64,000 bases of DNA from Lewinella sp. IMCC34183 (GTDB lineage: Bacteria > Bacteroidota > Bacteroidia > Chitinophagales > Saprospiraceae), in contig NZ_QMEM01000007.1 of assembly GCF_003390915.1 (NCBI RefSeq), positions 1-64,000 of the forward strand. Direction: 5' to 3'. The notes under the pieces were generated by a model. The model had not been told where the DNA came from. It did not search any database and saw only the letters and a program-made list of their open reading frames with translations. Positions 7,450 through 15,256 of the stretch are shown piece by piece (the stretch's first letter is position 1; each line of letters opens with the position of its first letter). Both the position numbers and the translations under genes were made by a program.

Positions 7450-8703
7450 ATGATGAACCTGGTTGACACCTTCAAGGAATTCAGCTCGGGCAAGAGCATC
7501 GACAGCCCCACCATGGTGCGGGTACTGGAAGATGTGTTCCGCACCCTGATCAAGAAAAAATTCACCACCGACGATAACTTCGACATCATCGTCAACGCCA
7601 ACAAGGGTGACCTCGAGCTCTGGCGCGTACGCATGATCGTCCCCGACGGGGAAGTGACCGACGAACTCTCGCAGATCTCCTACTCCGAAGCGATCGCCAT
7701 CGACGAGGACTACGAAGTCGGCGAAGAGTGCTACGAGCAGCTTTTCCTGAAGGATTTCGGCCGCCGCAGCATCATGGCCGCCCGGCAAACCCTGATCAGC
7801 CGCATCATGGACCTCGAGAAGGACGAGATCTACCGCAGCTACACCGAGCGCGTCGGCGAACTGGTACTCTGCGAAGTGCAGCAGATCCTCAAGCGCGAGG
7901 TACTCGTCATCGACGACGCCAATGGCCGCGAGCTGGTCATGCCGCGCACCGAAACCATCCGTGGCGACTACTTCCGCAAGGGCGACATGGTCCGCGGCGT
8001 CATCAAGGAGGTCGAAATGCGCAACAACAACCCGGTAGTCATCGTGAGCCGTACCGACGAGCGCTTCCTGGCCAAGCTCATGGAGCAGGAGGTCCCCGAG
8101 ATCGAGGACGGCCTGATCACCATCAAGGGAATCGTCCGTATTCCCGGCGAGCGGGCAAAGGTCAGCGTAGAGAGCTACGACGACCGTATCGACCCCGTAG
8201 GTGCCTGCGTGGGCATGAAAGGTTCGCGCATCCACGGCATCGTCCGGGAGCTCAACCAGGAGAACATCGACGTGATCCCCTACACCAACAACACCAACCT
8301 TTACATCCAGCGGTCACTAACGCCGGCCCGCGTTTCCAACATCGACCTGGATATGGAATCGCGCCGCGCCAAGGTATACCTCGAGCCCGATCAGGTCAGC
8401 CTGGCCATCGGCAAGGGGGGTACCAACATTAAACTGGCCAGCCGCCTGGTCGACTTCGAGATCGACGTATACCGCAACAACGAGGTAGAGATCGACGACG
8501 TCGACCTGGACGAGTTCAGCGACGAAATCGAAGGCTGGGTCATCGACTCCCTAAAGAGCATCGGACTCGACACTGCCCGTTCGGTGATCGATACGAGCCC
8601 CGAAGATCTGGTCCGGCGTACCGACCTCGAGGAGGAGACCATCATGCACGTGCTGAAGGTACTCGCCGCCGAGTTCGACGATGTCCGCTACGTGGAGGAG
8701 TAA
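7450..8703 (+). CDS. nusA: Transcription termination/antitermination factor NusA
   Basis: A 417-residue RNA polymerase-associated elongation factor. The order is the N-terminal domain (about 1-125), an S1 domain (about 135-205, from VLCEVQQILKREVLVIDD) and paired KH domains (about 235-350) with the GMKGSRIHGIVRELNQENID and AIGKGGTNIKLASRL motifs. An acidic tail follows. The length matches short NusA forms without C-terminal acidic repeats. It is translated directly after rimP. A strong terminator follows at 8725-8764, and infB, which commonly follows nusA, is absent here. Confidence 0.97.
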   Translation: MMNLVDTFKEFSSGKSIDSPTMVRVLEDVFRTLIKKKFTTDDNFDIIVNANKGDLELWRVRMIVPDGEVTDELSQISYSEAIAIDEDYEVGEECYEQLFLKDFGRRSIMAARQTLISRIMDLEKDEIYRSYTERVGELVLCEVQQILKREVLVIDDANGRELVMPRTETIRGDYFRKGDMVRGVIKEVEMRNNNPVVIVSRTDERFLAKLMEQEVPEIEDGLITIKGIVRIPGERAKVSVESYDDRIDPVGACVGMKGSRIHGIVRELNQENIDVIPYTNNTNLYIQRSLTPARVSNIDLDMESRRAKVYLEPDQVSLAIGKGGTNIKLASRLVDFEIDVYRNNEVEIDDVDLDEFSDEIEGWVIDSLKSIGLDTARSVIDTSPEDLVRRTDLEEETIMHVLKVLAAEFDDVRYVEE

Positions 8704-8724
8704 CTCACTCGCGTAAGCCCCAAA

Positions 8725-8764
8725 AGAAAGCCCGCTCCGGATATCCGGGGCGGGCTTTCTTTTT
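8725..8764 (+). terminator. Intrinsic terminator of the rimP-nusA operon
   Basis: A 17-bp stem (8725-8741 with 8744-8760, one G-U pair, core AAAGCCCGC/GCGGGCTTT) begins 22 bases after the nusA stop and runs into a T-rich tract. Confidence 0.92.
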
Positions 8765-8935
8765 ATAGCTATCTTTCATTTTTTTCTGAAAATTATGCAG
8801 AACATGGGGCGACATAAAGCGGTTTTTCTCGTGTAAGACAGCTGATTTGGCAGAACAGGCCGGTATTTGGCCGACAATTGTGAAATCATATCACATCATT
8901 CTAAAACGCAGCTGCGACTTTATATAAGTAAACGC

Positions 8936-8943
8936 TATATTTG
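8936..8943 (+). promoter_or_regulatory. -7 promoter element of the ECF sigma gene
   Basis: TATATTTG matches TAnnTTTG exactly and lies 32 bases before the ATG, in a locally AT-rich stretch. Confidence 0.6.
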
Positions 8944-8975
8944 GTTTAACAAACGGCCAGCCCGGTCCTTCGCCC

Positions 8976-9500
8976 ATGACTCAGTTTGACTTTTTCCTCC
9001 AGTTTGATCAGCAATCGCCCCTGCTTCACTCCTTCGCATACAACCTGACCAAGAACTCGGAGGACGCCAAGGATCTCTACCAGGAAACGGCCTTTCGCGC
9101 GATCACCAACCGCGACAAGTTCCGCCCCGGCACCAACCTGAAGGCCTGGCTCTTCACCATCATGAAGAACATCTTCATCAACAATTACCGGAAGAAGGTG
9201 AAGGCCAACACCATCATGGACAATACCGATAATCAGTACTACCTGAATTCGGGCAGCCACTCCATCGAAAACCAGGCCGACAGCAACATCCTGATTAAGG
9301 AACTGACGGTGATGATCGACGCCCTCGACGATTCGACCCGGGTCCCCTTCCTGATGCACTACCAGGGCTTCAAGTACCAGGAAATTGCCGACCGCCTGGG
9401 GCTGCCGCTGGGTACGGTCAAGAGCCGCATCTTCTTCGCCCGCAAGGATCTTAAGTCGCAGATTGCCGGTCGCTACGGTAAGCTGCGCGAAAAGGACTAA
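8976..9500 (+). CDS. ECF-type RNA polymerase sigma factor
   Basis: A 174-residue sigma-70 family protein with region 2 (about 15-85: YNLTKNSEDAKDLYQETAFR and KAWLFTIMKNIFINNYRK) and region 4 (about 115-165: FLMHYQGFKYQEIADRLGLP, then GTVKSRIFFARKDL). The DLYQETAFRA and NYRKK segments are typical of Bacteroidota ECF factors. There is no anti-sigma gene next to it; the nearest anti-sigma-like gene is 8.5 kb away (18035). Regulation may be by its own promoter (perfect -7 motif 32 bases upstream). The target regulon cannot be read from the sequence. Confidence 0.93.
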   Translation: MTQFDFFLQFDQQSPLLHSFAYNLTKNSEDAKDLYQETAFRAITNRDKFRPGTNLKAWLFTIMKNIFINNYRKKVKANTIMDNTDNQYYLNSGSHSIENQADSNILIKELTVMIDALDDSTRVPFLMHYQGFKYQEIADRLGLPLGTVKSRIFFARKDLKSQIAGRYGKLREKD

Positions 9501-9574
9501 CCAGCATAGCCGTTACGTACGACTTTTAACAATGTGTCACTATAGTCTCTCAACTAATTTATCACGTGTCTTTT

Positions 9575-9606
9575 TACCTTGGCCTACCGCAACGTCGCGG
9601 TAGGCC
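9575..9606 (+). promoter_or_regulatory. mutY promoter-like motif fused to a perfect hairpin
   Basis: A -7-like TACCTTGG (9575-9582) runs into a perfect 10-bp hairpin GGCCTACCGC-aacgtc-GCGGTAGGCC (9581-9606), 13 bases before the mutY ATG. The hairpin would be at the very 5' end of the mutY transcript, or could terminate transcription of the upstream sigma gene, though it lacks a clean U-tract. Confidence 0.55.
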
Positions 9607-9618
9607 ATTGCTTTGTTC

Positions 9619-10704
9619 ATGACTACTCCCGACTGGTCCCTGTTCCGCGACGGCCTCACGGCCTGGTACGCGCCGGACCGCCGGCCGATGCCGTGGAAGG
9701 GAGAACGTGACCCCTACTGCATCTGGCTCAGCGAGATCATCCTGCAGCAGACCCGCGTGGCCCAGGGCTGGCCCTACTTCGAGCGGTTCCTGGCGGCCTA
9801 CCCTACCGTTGCCCAACTGGCGGCCGCCGAAGACGCGGACGTGATGAAGCTGTGGGAGGGACTGGGCTACTATTCCCGCGCCCGCAACCTGCTACGCGCC
9901 GCCCGTACTGTCGTCGCGGACCACGGTGGCCGCTTTCCCGACACCTACCGGGGGCTGCTGACCCTGCCCGGGGTAGGCCCCTACACGGCCGCGGCGGTTG
10001 CTTCCTTCGCCTTCGACCGACAGGTAGCGGTCCTGGACGGTAACGTCTTCCGTATCCTGGCCCGCTACACCGCCGATCCCACCCCGATCGATACCGGGCC
10101 GGGGCGGAAACACTTTCAGTCGCTCGTGGACCGGGCGCTAGGAGAGGCCCCCGCCGCCGCCTTCAACCAGGCAATTATGGACTTCGGCGCCCTGGTCTGC
10201 ACGCCGAAGTCGCCCGACTGCGCCCACTGCCCCGTAGCGGAAGGCTGCCGGGCCCGCGCGGAAGGCACCGTACCGGATTTTCCGGTGAAGGGCAAGGCGG
10301 CGGCCCGGCGGGACCGCATCTTCCATTACCTGCACGTGACCGACGCACGGGGCCGTTTCCTGCTGCACCGCCGGGAGGACCGCGACATCTGGAAGCACCT
10401 CTACCAGTTTCCCCTCGTGGAACGCGCAGCACTGGACCTGCGCCCGCCGCAACTCGCTGCTGCGGACAACTGGCCCGCCTGGCTGCCCTTCCGGGAACTG
10501 GAGGTTCGGGGCCGCAGCAAGCCTTATACCCATCAATTGTCCCACCAGCGGCTGGGGGTGGTCTTCCACCGGCTGTACTGGCCGGCCCCGCACGATGTCC
10601 CCGATGACTATACGGCCGTGTCGCGCGACGGGCTGGGACCGTACGCGCTGCCGCGGGTGATCACCCGTTACCTGGGCGACCAGCGCTTGACGCTGGACCT
10701 GTAA
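9619..10704 (+). CDS. mutY: A/G-specific adenine glycosylase MutY
   Basis: A 361-residue DNA repair glycosylase that removes adenine opposite 8-oxoguanine. Visible are the catalytic Glu in WLSEIILQQTR (about residue 40), the helix-hairpin-helix LPGVGPYTAAAV, the catalytic Asp in VLDGNVFR, the [4Fe-4S] ligand set C-x6-C-x2-C-x5-C (CTPKSPDCAHCPVAEGC) and a C-terminal Nudix-like 8-oxoG recognition domain. A TTG two codons earlier (9613) is a possible but less likely start. The neighbours ssb and gldE follow in the order common in Bacteroidota. Confidence 0.97.
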   Translation: MTTPDWSLFRDGLTAWYAPDRRPMPWKGERDPYCIWLSEIILQQTRVAQGWPYFERFLAAYPTVAQLAAAEDADVMKLWEGLGYYSRARNLLRAARTVVADHGGRFPDTYRGLLTLPGVGPYTAAAVASFAFDRQVAVLDGNVFRILARYTADPTPIDTGPGRKHFQSLVDRALGEAPAAAFNQAIMDFGALVCTPKSPDCAHCPVAEGCRARAEGTVPDFPVKGKAAARRDRIFHYLHVTDARGRFLLHRREDRDIWKHLYQFPLVERAALDLRPPQLAAADNWPAWLPFRELEVRGRSKPYTHQLSHQRLGVVFHRLYWPAPHDVPDDYTAVSRDGLGPYALPRVITRYLGDQRLTLDL

Positions 10705-10761
10705 TCCTACAAATTGTTTAATAAATCGGTGAAATCCCTTCCCGTTCCCACCCGCGGGGAG

Positions 10762-10769
10762 TAGCTTTG
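10762..10769 (+). promoter_or_regulatory. -7 promoter element of ssb
   Basis: TAGCTTTG matches TAnnTTTG exactly and lies 20 bases before the ssb ATG. Confidence 0.65.
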
Positions 10770-10789
10770 CGGGTCCTCAACCTGAAGCG

Positions 10790-11215
10790 ATGATCAACAA
10801 AGTGACCCTAGTGGGCCGGCTCGGCGCCGACCCGGAAATCCGTACCCTCAGCAACGGGGCCATGGTGGCCAAATTCAGTCTGGCCACGTCGGAAAACTAC
10901 AAGGATCGCGCCGGGGAGTGGCAGGAGGATACGCAGTGGCACGACGTGATCCTCTGGCGCAACCTGGCCGAGCGCGCGCAACAGTACCTCCGCAAGGGGA
11001 GCCTGGTCTACCTCGACGGCAAGCTGACCCACCGGAAGTGGCAGGACAAGGAAGGCAACCCCCGCAAGACCACCGAGGTAGTGGCCTCCTACTTTCGCCT
11101 GCTCGACGGCAAGCGAGACGGCGATGACTCCGGCAGCAACCCGGCCCCCGCGGAAACCGGGGCTCCTGCCAGCCCCGGCGCGAACAAAACCGACGGCGAC
11201 GACCTCCCCTTCTGA
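10790..11215 (+). CDS. ssb: Single-stranded DNA-binding protein
   Basis: A 141-residue SSB with an N-terminal OB fold (MINKVTLVGRLGADPEIR, then TQWHDVILWRNLAERA and YLDGKLTHRKWQD), a low-complexity Pro/Ala/Gly linker and the acidic tip DGDDLPF that binds partner replication and repair proteins. It binds and protects ssDNA in replication, recombination and repair. Located between mutY and gldE with its own promoter motif 20 bases upstream. Confidence 0.97.
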   Translation: MINKVTLVGRLGADPEIRTLSNGAMVAKFSLATSENYKDRAGEWQEDTQWHDVILWRNLAERAQQYLRKGSLVYLDGKLTHRKWQDKEGNPRKTTEVVASYFRLLDGKRDGDDSGSNPAPAETGAPASPGANKTDGDDLPF

Positions 11216-11243
11216 TTGATGGCGCGGGCTCGGCGCGGCGTCC

Positions 11244-11251
11244 TATCTTTG
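11244..11251 (+). promoter_or_regulatory. -7 promoter element overlapping the annotated gldE start
   Basis: TATCTTTG (perfect TAnnTTTG) overlaps the GTG codon at 11251 by one base. If it is a real promoter, the GTG would not be transcribed and gldE must start downstream, for example at TTG 11272. Confidence 0.5.
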
Positions 11252-12720
11252 TGCCTGACCAATTCCGACTGTTGGACGCCACGGCTTCGTTATCGCATAT
11301 ATTCCCTTCCCTGCTGCTGCTCAGCACCGGCCTCGAGATTTTCCTGGGGTTCCTGGTGATCGTAGTCCTGCTGCTGCTATCGGGCCTGGTATCGGGTTCG
11401 GAGGTGGCCTTTTTCTCGCTTACGGCCAACGACTACGAGGAGATGGAGCAGGCCAACAACCCGGTACGCGAACTGCTCTATGAGCTCCGCGAAAAGCCGC
11501 GCCTGCTCCTGGCGACCATCCTGATCGCCAACAACTTTATCAATATTGCCATCGTCCTGGTATCGGAGATCATTCTCCGTAAGGTATTTCCGGAAGCCCT
11601 CTTCGCCAGCTGGGCGCGGGGCATCCACGAGCACCTGCAGTTCATGCAGCGCTTCTCCGAGACGGGCCTGACCGGCGCCATCGGATTTCTCATTACGGTG
11701 ATCGGCGTCACCTTCCTGCTCGTTCTCTTCGGCGAGGTGGCTCCGAAGGTTTACGCCAGCTACAACAAGGTGCAGCTGGCCACCCGCATGGCTGGCCCCA
11801 TCAACTTCATGCTGCGCGCCTTTCACCCATTAGCGTCCAGCCTGGTCAAGGGTGCGTCCATCATCGAGCGGCGGCTGGAGAACCACACCCTGGATGCCGC
11901 CGCCGCCAGCCAGGAGGATATCGACGAGGCCATCGACCTCACGGTCAATTCCGACGACCCCAACGACGACGCGCCGCGGCAGGACGTGGACATCCTCAAG
12001 CGCATCGTCAAATTCAATAACGTCACGGTACGACAGATTATGCGGTCCCGTGGCGACGTGATCGCCGTGGATCATAAGATCGACTACCAGCAGCTGATCG
12101 CCGTGGTCCGCGAGTCGAGCTACAGCCGCATACCGGTCTTTGAGGAAGACTTCGACAAGATCAAGGGCATCCTCTACGTCAAGGACCTGCTCGGCCACCG
12201 CCACGAGGCCGGCACCTTCGACTGGATGCCGCTGGTGCGCGAAGAAGTACTCTTCGTACCGGAGAACAAGAAGATCAGCGACCTGCTGAAGGAGTTTCAG
12301 ACGGAGAAGACCCATATGGCCATCGTCGTCGACGAATACGGGGGCACCGAAGGGATCGTCACCCTCGAAGACGTTCTGGAGGAAGTGATCGGCGATATTC
12401 AGGACGAATTCGACGAGGACGACGAGATCATTTACCAGCGGATCGACGCACTCAATTACGTCTTCGATGGCAAGACGATGCTCAACGATGTCTACCGCGT
12501 GCTCAAGATCAATACCTCGGTCTTCGAGCCCGTCAAGGGCGAGGCAGAATCCCTGGCCGGCCTGCTCCTCGAGATCCTGGGGCGTATCCCCGAGGTAGGC
12601 GAGGAAATCGCCTACGAGGGGTACCGCTTTCAGGCGATGTCGGTCAATACCCGGCGCATCGAGGAGGTACTCATTACCCTGCCCGAACCCCCGGAGGCCG
12701 AAGCGAACCCGGAAACCTAG
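11251..12720 (+). CDS. gldE: GldE-like membrane protein with CBS pair and CorC/HlyC domain
   Basis: A 489-residue protein: an N-terminal DUF21 membrane domain with about four hydrophobic segments (about 15-190; signature [14 protein letters not shown] and [12 protein letters not shown]), two CBS domains (about 260-390; [31 protein letters not shown] and [19 protein letters not shown]) and a C-terminal CorC/HlyC FAD-like domain. Family members relate to magnesium or cobalt efflux; in gliding Bacteroidota the gene beside ssb is gldE, implicated in gliding/T9SS function. The gldE assignment rests on the mutY-ssb neighbourhood; gldD does not follow (ligA does). The start is uncertain: GTG 11251 or TTG 11272. 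Confidence 0.85.
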   Translation: MPDQFRLLDATASLSHIFPSLLLLSTGLEIFLGFLVIVVLLLLSGLVSGSEVAFFSLTANDYEEMEQANNPVRELLYELREKPRLLLATILIANNFINIAIVLVSEIILRKVFPEALFASWARGIHEHLQFMQRFSETGLTGAIGFLITVIGVTFLLVLFGEVAPKVYASYNKVQLATRMAGPINFMLRAFHPLASSLVKGASIIERRLENHTLDAAAASQEDIDEAIDLTVNSDDPNDDAPRQDVDILKRIVKFNNVTVRQIMRSRGDVIAVDHKIDYQQLIAVVRESSYSRIPVFEEDFDKIKGILYVKDLLGHRHEAGTFDWMPLVREEVLFVPENKKISDLLKEFQTEKTHMAIVVDEYGGTEGIVTLEDVLEEVIGDIQDEFDEDDEIIYQRIDALNYVFDGKTMLNDVYRVLKINTSVFEPVKGEAESLAGLLLEILGRIPEVGEEIAYEGYRFQAMSVNTRRIEEVLITLPEPPEAEANPET

Positions 12721-12728
12721 CCCGGAAT

Positions 12729-14858
12729 ATGTACGGAAAAGAACAACAACGGCAGCTCTACGCCCGCTCGAAAGCCTACCTGCAGGAAGCCGGCGACGCT
12801 CCCGCCGCGCAGCAGCTTCCCGAACTCCGCGAGTTGCTGCGCTACCACGAGTGGCGCTACTACGTGCACGACGACCCCGTGCTGAGCGATGCCGAATACG
12901 ACAAGCTGTTCAAGCAACTCGAGCGACTCGAGGAAACCCACCCCGACCTGGTCACCCCCGATAGCCCCACCCAGCGGGTCGGCAACGACCTTACCGGCAA
13001 CTTTGAGAGCGTCCCCCACTTGGTCCCCATGCTGAGCCTCGGCAACAGCTACAACGCCGACGACCTCTTCGAATTCGACCGGCAGGTGAAGCGGATGCTC
13101 AACATGGAGGAGGATGCTCCCCTGGCCTACGCCACCGAGCCCAAATTCGACGGCGGCACCATCGCCTTGGTGTACGAAAACGACCACCTGCAGCGGGCCG
13201 CCACCCGCGGCAATGGCGTCCTCGGGGAGGAGATCACCCACAACGCGCGCGTGATCCGGTCGGTACCCCTGACCGCCGCGTTCAGCCGCTTCGGGCTGCA
13301 CCGCGTGGAACTTCGGGGCGAGGTGATCATCCGCAAGGACCGCTTCGCGGCCCTCAACGCCGCCCGCGCGGAAGCCGGGCTCACCCTCTTCGCCAACCCC
13401 CGCAACACGGCCACCGGCGGGCTGCGGATGAAGTCGCCCACCGAGACCGCCGACCGGCAGCTGGAGGCCTTCATCTACAGCTTCGGTTACGGCACCGACG
13501 CGGCGGGCAACGACGCCGTGCAGGCCCTCGGCACCCATACGCACGCCCTGGATATCCTGACCGAGCTCGGCTTCAAGGTGCCGGAGGCGGGCCGCGAACG
13601 GACCCGCTCGGCCGACATCACCGGGGCGGCGGACTTCTGCCGGGAATGGGAGGCGCGGCGGGAAGAATACCCCTACGAGATCGACGGCATGGTCGTCAAG
13701 GTGGACGACCTGGCCCTGCAGGAGCGGGCGGGCTACACGAGCCACCACCCCCGCTGGGCCATCGCCTATAAGTTTGCGGCGCGGCAGGCGACGACTACCC
13801 TGCTGAATGTGGAATACCAGGTCGGCAAGATCGGTACCATCACGCCCGTGGCGAAGACCGAGCCCGTAGGACTGGCCGGCGTCGTGATCGGCAGCGTGAG
13901 CCTGCACAACGAGGATTTCATCAGGGAGAAGGACCTGCGCCTCGGCGATAAGGTACTGTTGGAGCGTGCGGGCGACGTGATCCCCTACATCGTGAAGCCC
14001 CTGGAAGAGCTGCGCGACGGCAGCGAACGCCCCATCGTCTGGCCGGTCAACTGCCCCGTCAACGATACGGCGGAGAAGGTGCCCCTCGTACGGGCGGCGG
14101 GCGAGGCCGCCTGGCGCTGCCCCGTATGCGTATGCGGTGCCCAGAACCTCCAGCGCATCGTGCACCATGTCTCCAAGGTCGCCATGGACATCGACGGCAT
14201 GGGCCGGCGCTACGTGGAGCAGTTCTACGCCCTCGGCTGGCTGAAGACGATCGTGGACGTGTACCGCCTCCCCTACGACGAGATCGCCGCCCTGGAGGGC
14301 TTCGGCGAGCGCTCGGCCGACAACCTGCGGCAGAGCATCGAAACGGCCAAGCACAACCCCCTGTGGCGTCTGCTGCACGGGCTCAGCATCCACCACCTTG
14401 GAAAGAAGGCCAGCCAGTTGCTCGCCCAGAACGTGGAGCACGTACAGGACCTCGCCGGGTGGTCGGAGGAGCAGTTCCTTCACATCAAAGATATCGGACC
14501 CACGGTAGCGGAGAACGTGGCCGCCTATTTCGCCAACCCGATCCACCTCGAGCAGCTGCGCGAGCTGGAGGACCTGGGCGTCAACGTGCGCCCCACCGAC
14601 GAGGACCGTCCCGCCGCCCAGGTCACCGAGGGGCCCTTCGTGGGCAAGAGCATGCTCTTTACCGGCAGCCTGCAGGAGATGAGCCGCAAGGAGGCGCAGG
14701 AGAAGGCCAAGGCCGCCGGTGCGCGCATCGTCTCTGCGGTGAGCGGTAAGCTCGATATCCTGGTGGTTGGCGAAAAGCCCGGCTCCAAGCTGAAGAAGGC
14801 CGAGGCCCTCGGTACCGTCCGGGTGATGACGGAGGCGGAGTTCCTGAGCCTCACCTAG
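12729..14858 (+). CDS. ligA: NAD-dependent DNA ligase LigA
   Basis: A 709-residue replicative ligase. Seen in order: the NAD-binding Ia domain (YYVHDDPVLSDAEYDKLF), the adenylation motif KxDG (EPKFDGGTIALVY, about residue 137), RGEVIIRKDRF, EIDGMVVKVDD, the OB fold (GKIGTITPVAKTEPV), a zinc-finger region, helix-hairpin-helix repeats (DIDGMGRRY, LEGFGERSADNL) and a C-terminal BRCT domain. It seals nicks using NAD+. The zinc finger is unusual: the first pair reads CPVND rather than CPxC, while the second reads CPVCVC. It starts 8 bases after gldE and may be co-transcribed. Confidence 0.97.
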   Translation: MYGKEQQRQLYARSKAYLQEAGDAPAAQQLPELRELLRYHEWRYYVHDDPVLSDAEYDKLFKQLERLEETHPDLVTPDSPTQRVGNDLTGNFESVPHLVPMLSLGNSYNADDLFEFDRQVKRMLNMEEDAPLAYATEPKFDGGTIALVYENDHLQRAATRGNGVLGEEITHNARVIRSVPLTAAFSRFGLHRVELRGEVIIRKDRFAALNAARAEAGLTLFANPRNTATGGLRMKSPTETADRQLEAFIYSFGYGTDAAGNDAVQALGTHTHALDILTELGFKVPEAGRERTRSADITGAADFCREWEARREEYPYEIDGMVVKVDDLALQERAGYTSHHPRWAIAYKFAARQATTTLLNVEYQVGKIGTITPVAKTEPVGLAGVVIGSVSLHNEDFIREKDLRLGDKVLLERAGDVIPYIVKPLEELRDGSERPIVWPVNCPVNDTAEKVPLVRAAGEAAWRCPVCVCGAQNLQRIVHHVSKVAMDIDGMGRRYVEQFYALGWLKTIVDVYRLPYDEIAALEGFGERSADNLRQSIETAKHNPLWRLLHGLSIHHLGKKASQLLAQNVEHVQDLAGWSEEQFLHIKDIGPTVAENVAAYFANPIHLEQLRELEDLGVNVRPTDEDRPAAQVTEGPFVGKSMLFTGSLQEMSRKEAQEKAKAAGARIVSAVSGKLDILVVGEKPGSKLKKAEALGTVRVMTEAEFLSLT

Positions 14859-14916
14859 GACGCTTCCCGGCCTCCGAACCCCGCCGTGCCCGCCCCGGTT
14901 AGCAATTAATAAAGCC

Positions 14917-15219
14917 ATGGCCCAGACCTCCTTCCACGACCTGATCAACGGCGACACCCCCGTACTGATCGACTTCCACGCTACCTGGTGCGGCCCCTGC
15001 CACGCCTACTCCCCCATCCTCAAGCAACTGAAGGAGGACCTGGGCGACAAAATGCGGCTCGTCAAGATCGACGTGGACCGCAATCCCGAGATCAGCCAGA
15101 AACTCGGCGTGCAGGCCATGCCCACCACCATGATCTTCCACCGCGGCGAGCTGAAGTGGCGCGCTTCCGGCGTACAGACGCCCCAAACCCTTAAGGACGA
15201 GCTAGCCAAGCTAAATTGA
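14917..15219 (+). CDS. Thioredoxin
   Basis: A 100-residue single-domain thioredoxin with the active site ATWCGPCHAYSP (Cys at about 29 and 32) and the cis-proline loop AMPTTMIFHRGE. No signal peptide, so cytoplasmic dithiol-disulfide reductant. It sits 58 bases after ligA and 37 bases before the symporter gene. It could be the main Trx or one of several. Confidence 0.95.
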   Translation: MAQTSFHDLINGDTPVLIDFHATWCGPCHAYSPILKQLKEDLGDKMRLVKIDVDRNPEISQKLGVQAMPTTMIFHRGELKWRASGVQTPQTLKDELAKLN

Positions 15220-15256
15220 ACGTTTAATCGGGGAATGCATAAATTGCGCGCCCCCC

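Noticed and set aside
12717..14957. A 746-codon open frame antisense to ligA
   Set aside because: ligA carries all expected ligase motifs on the plus strand; the antisense frame has no recognisable domain and is a GC-driven shadow.
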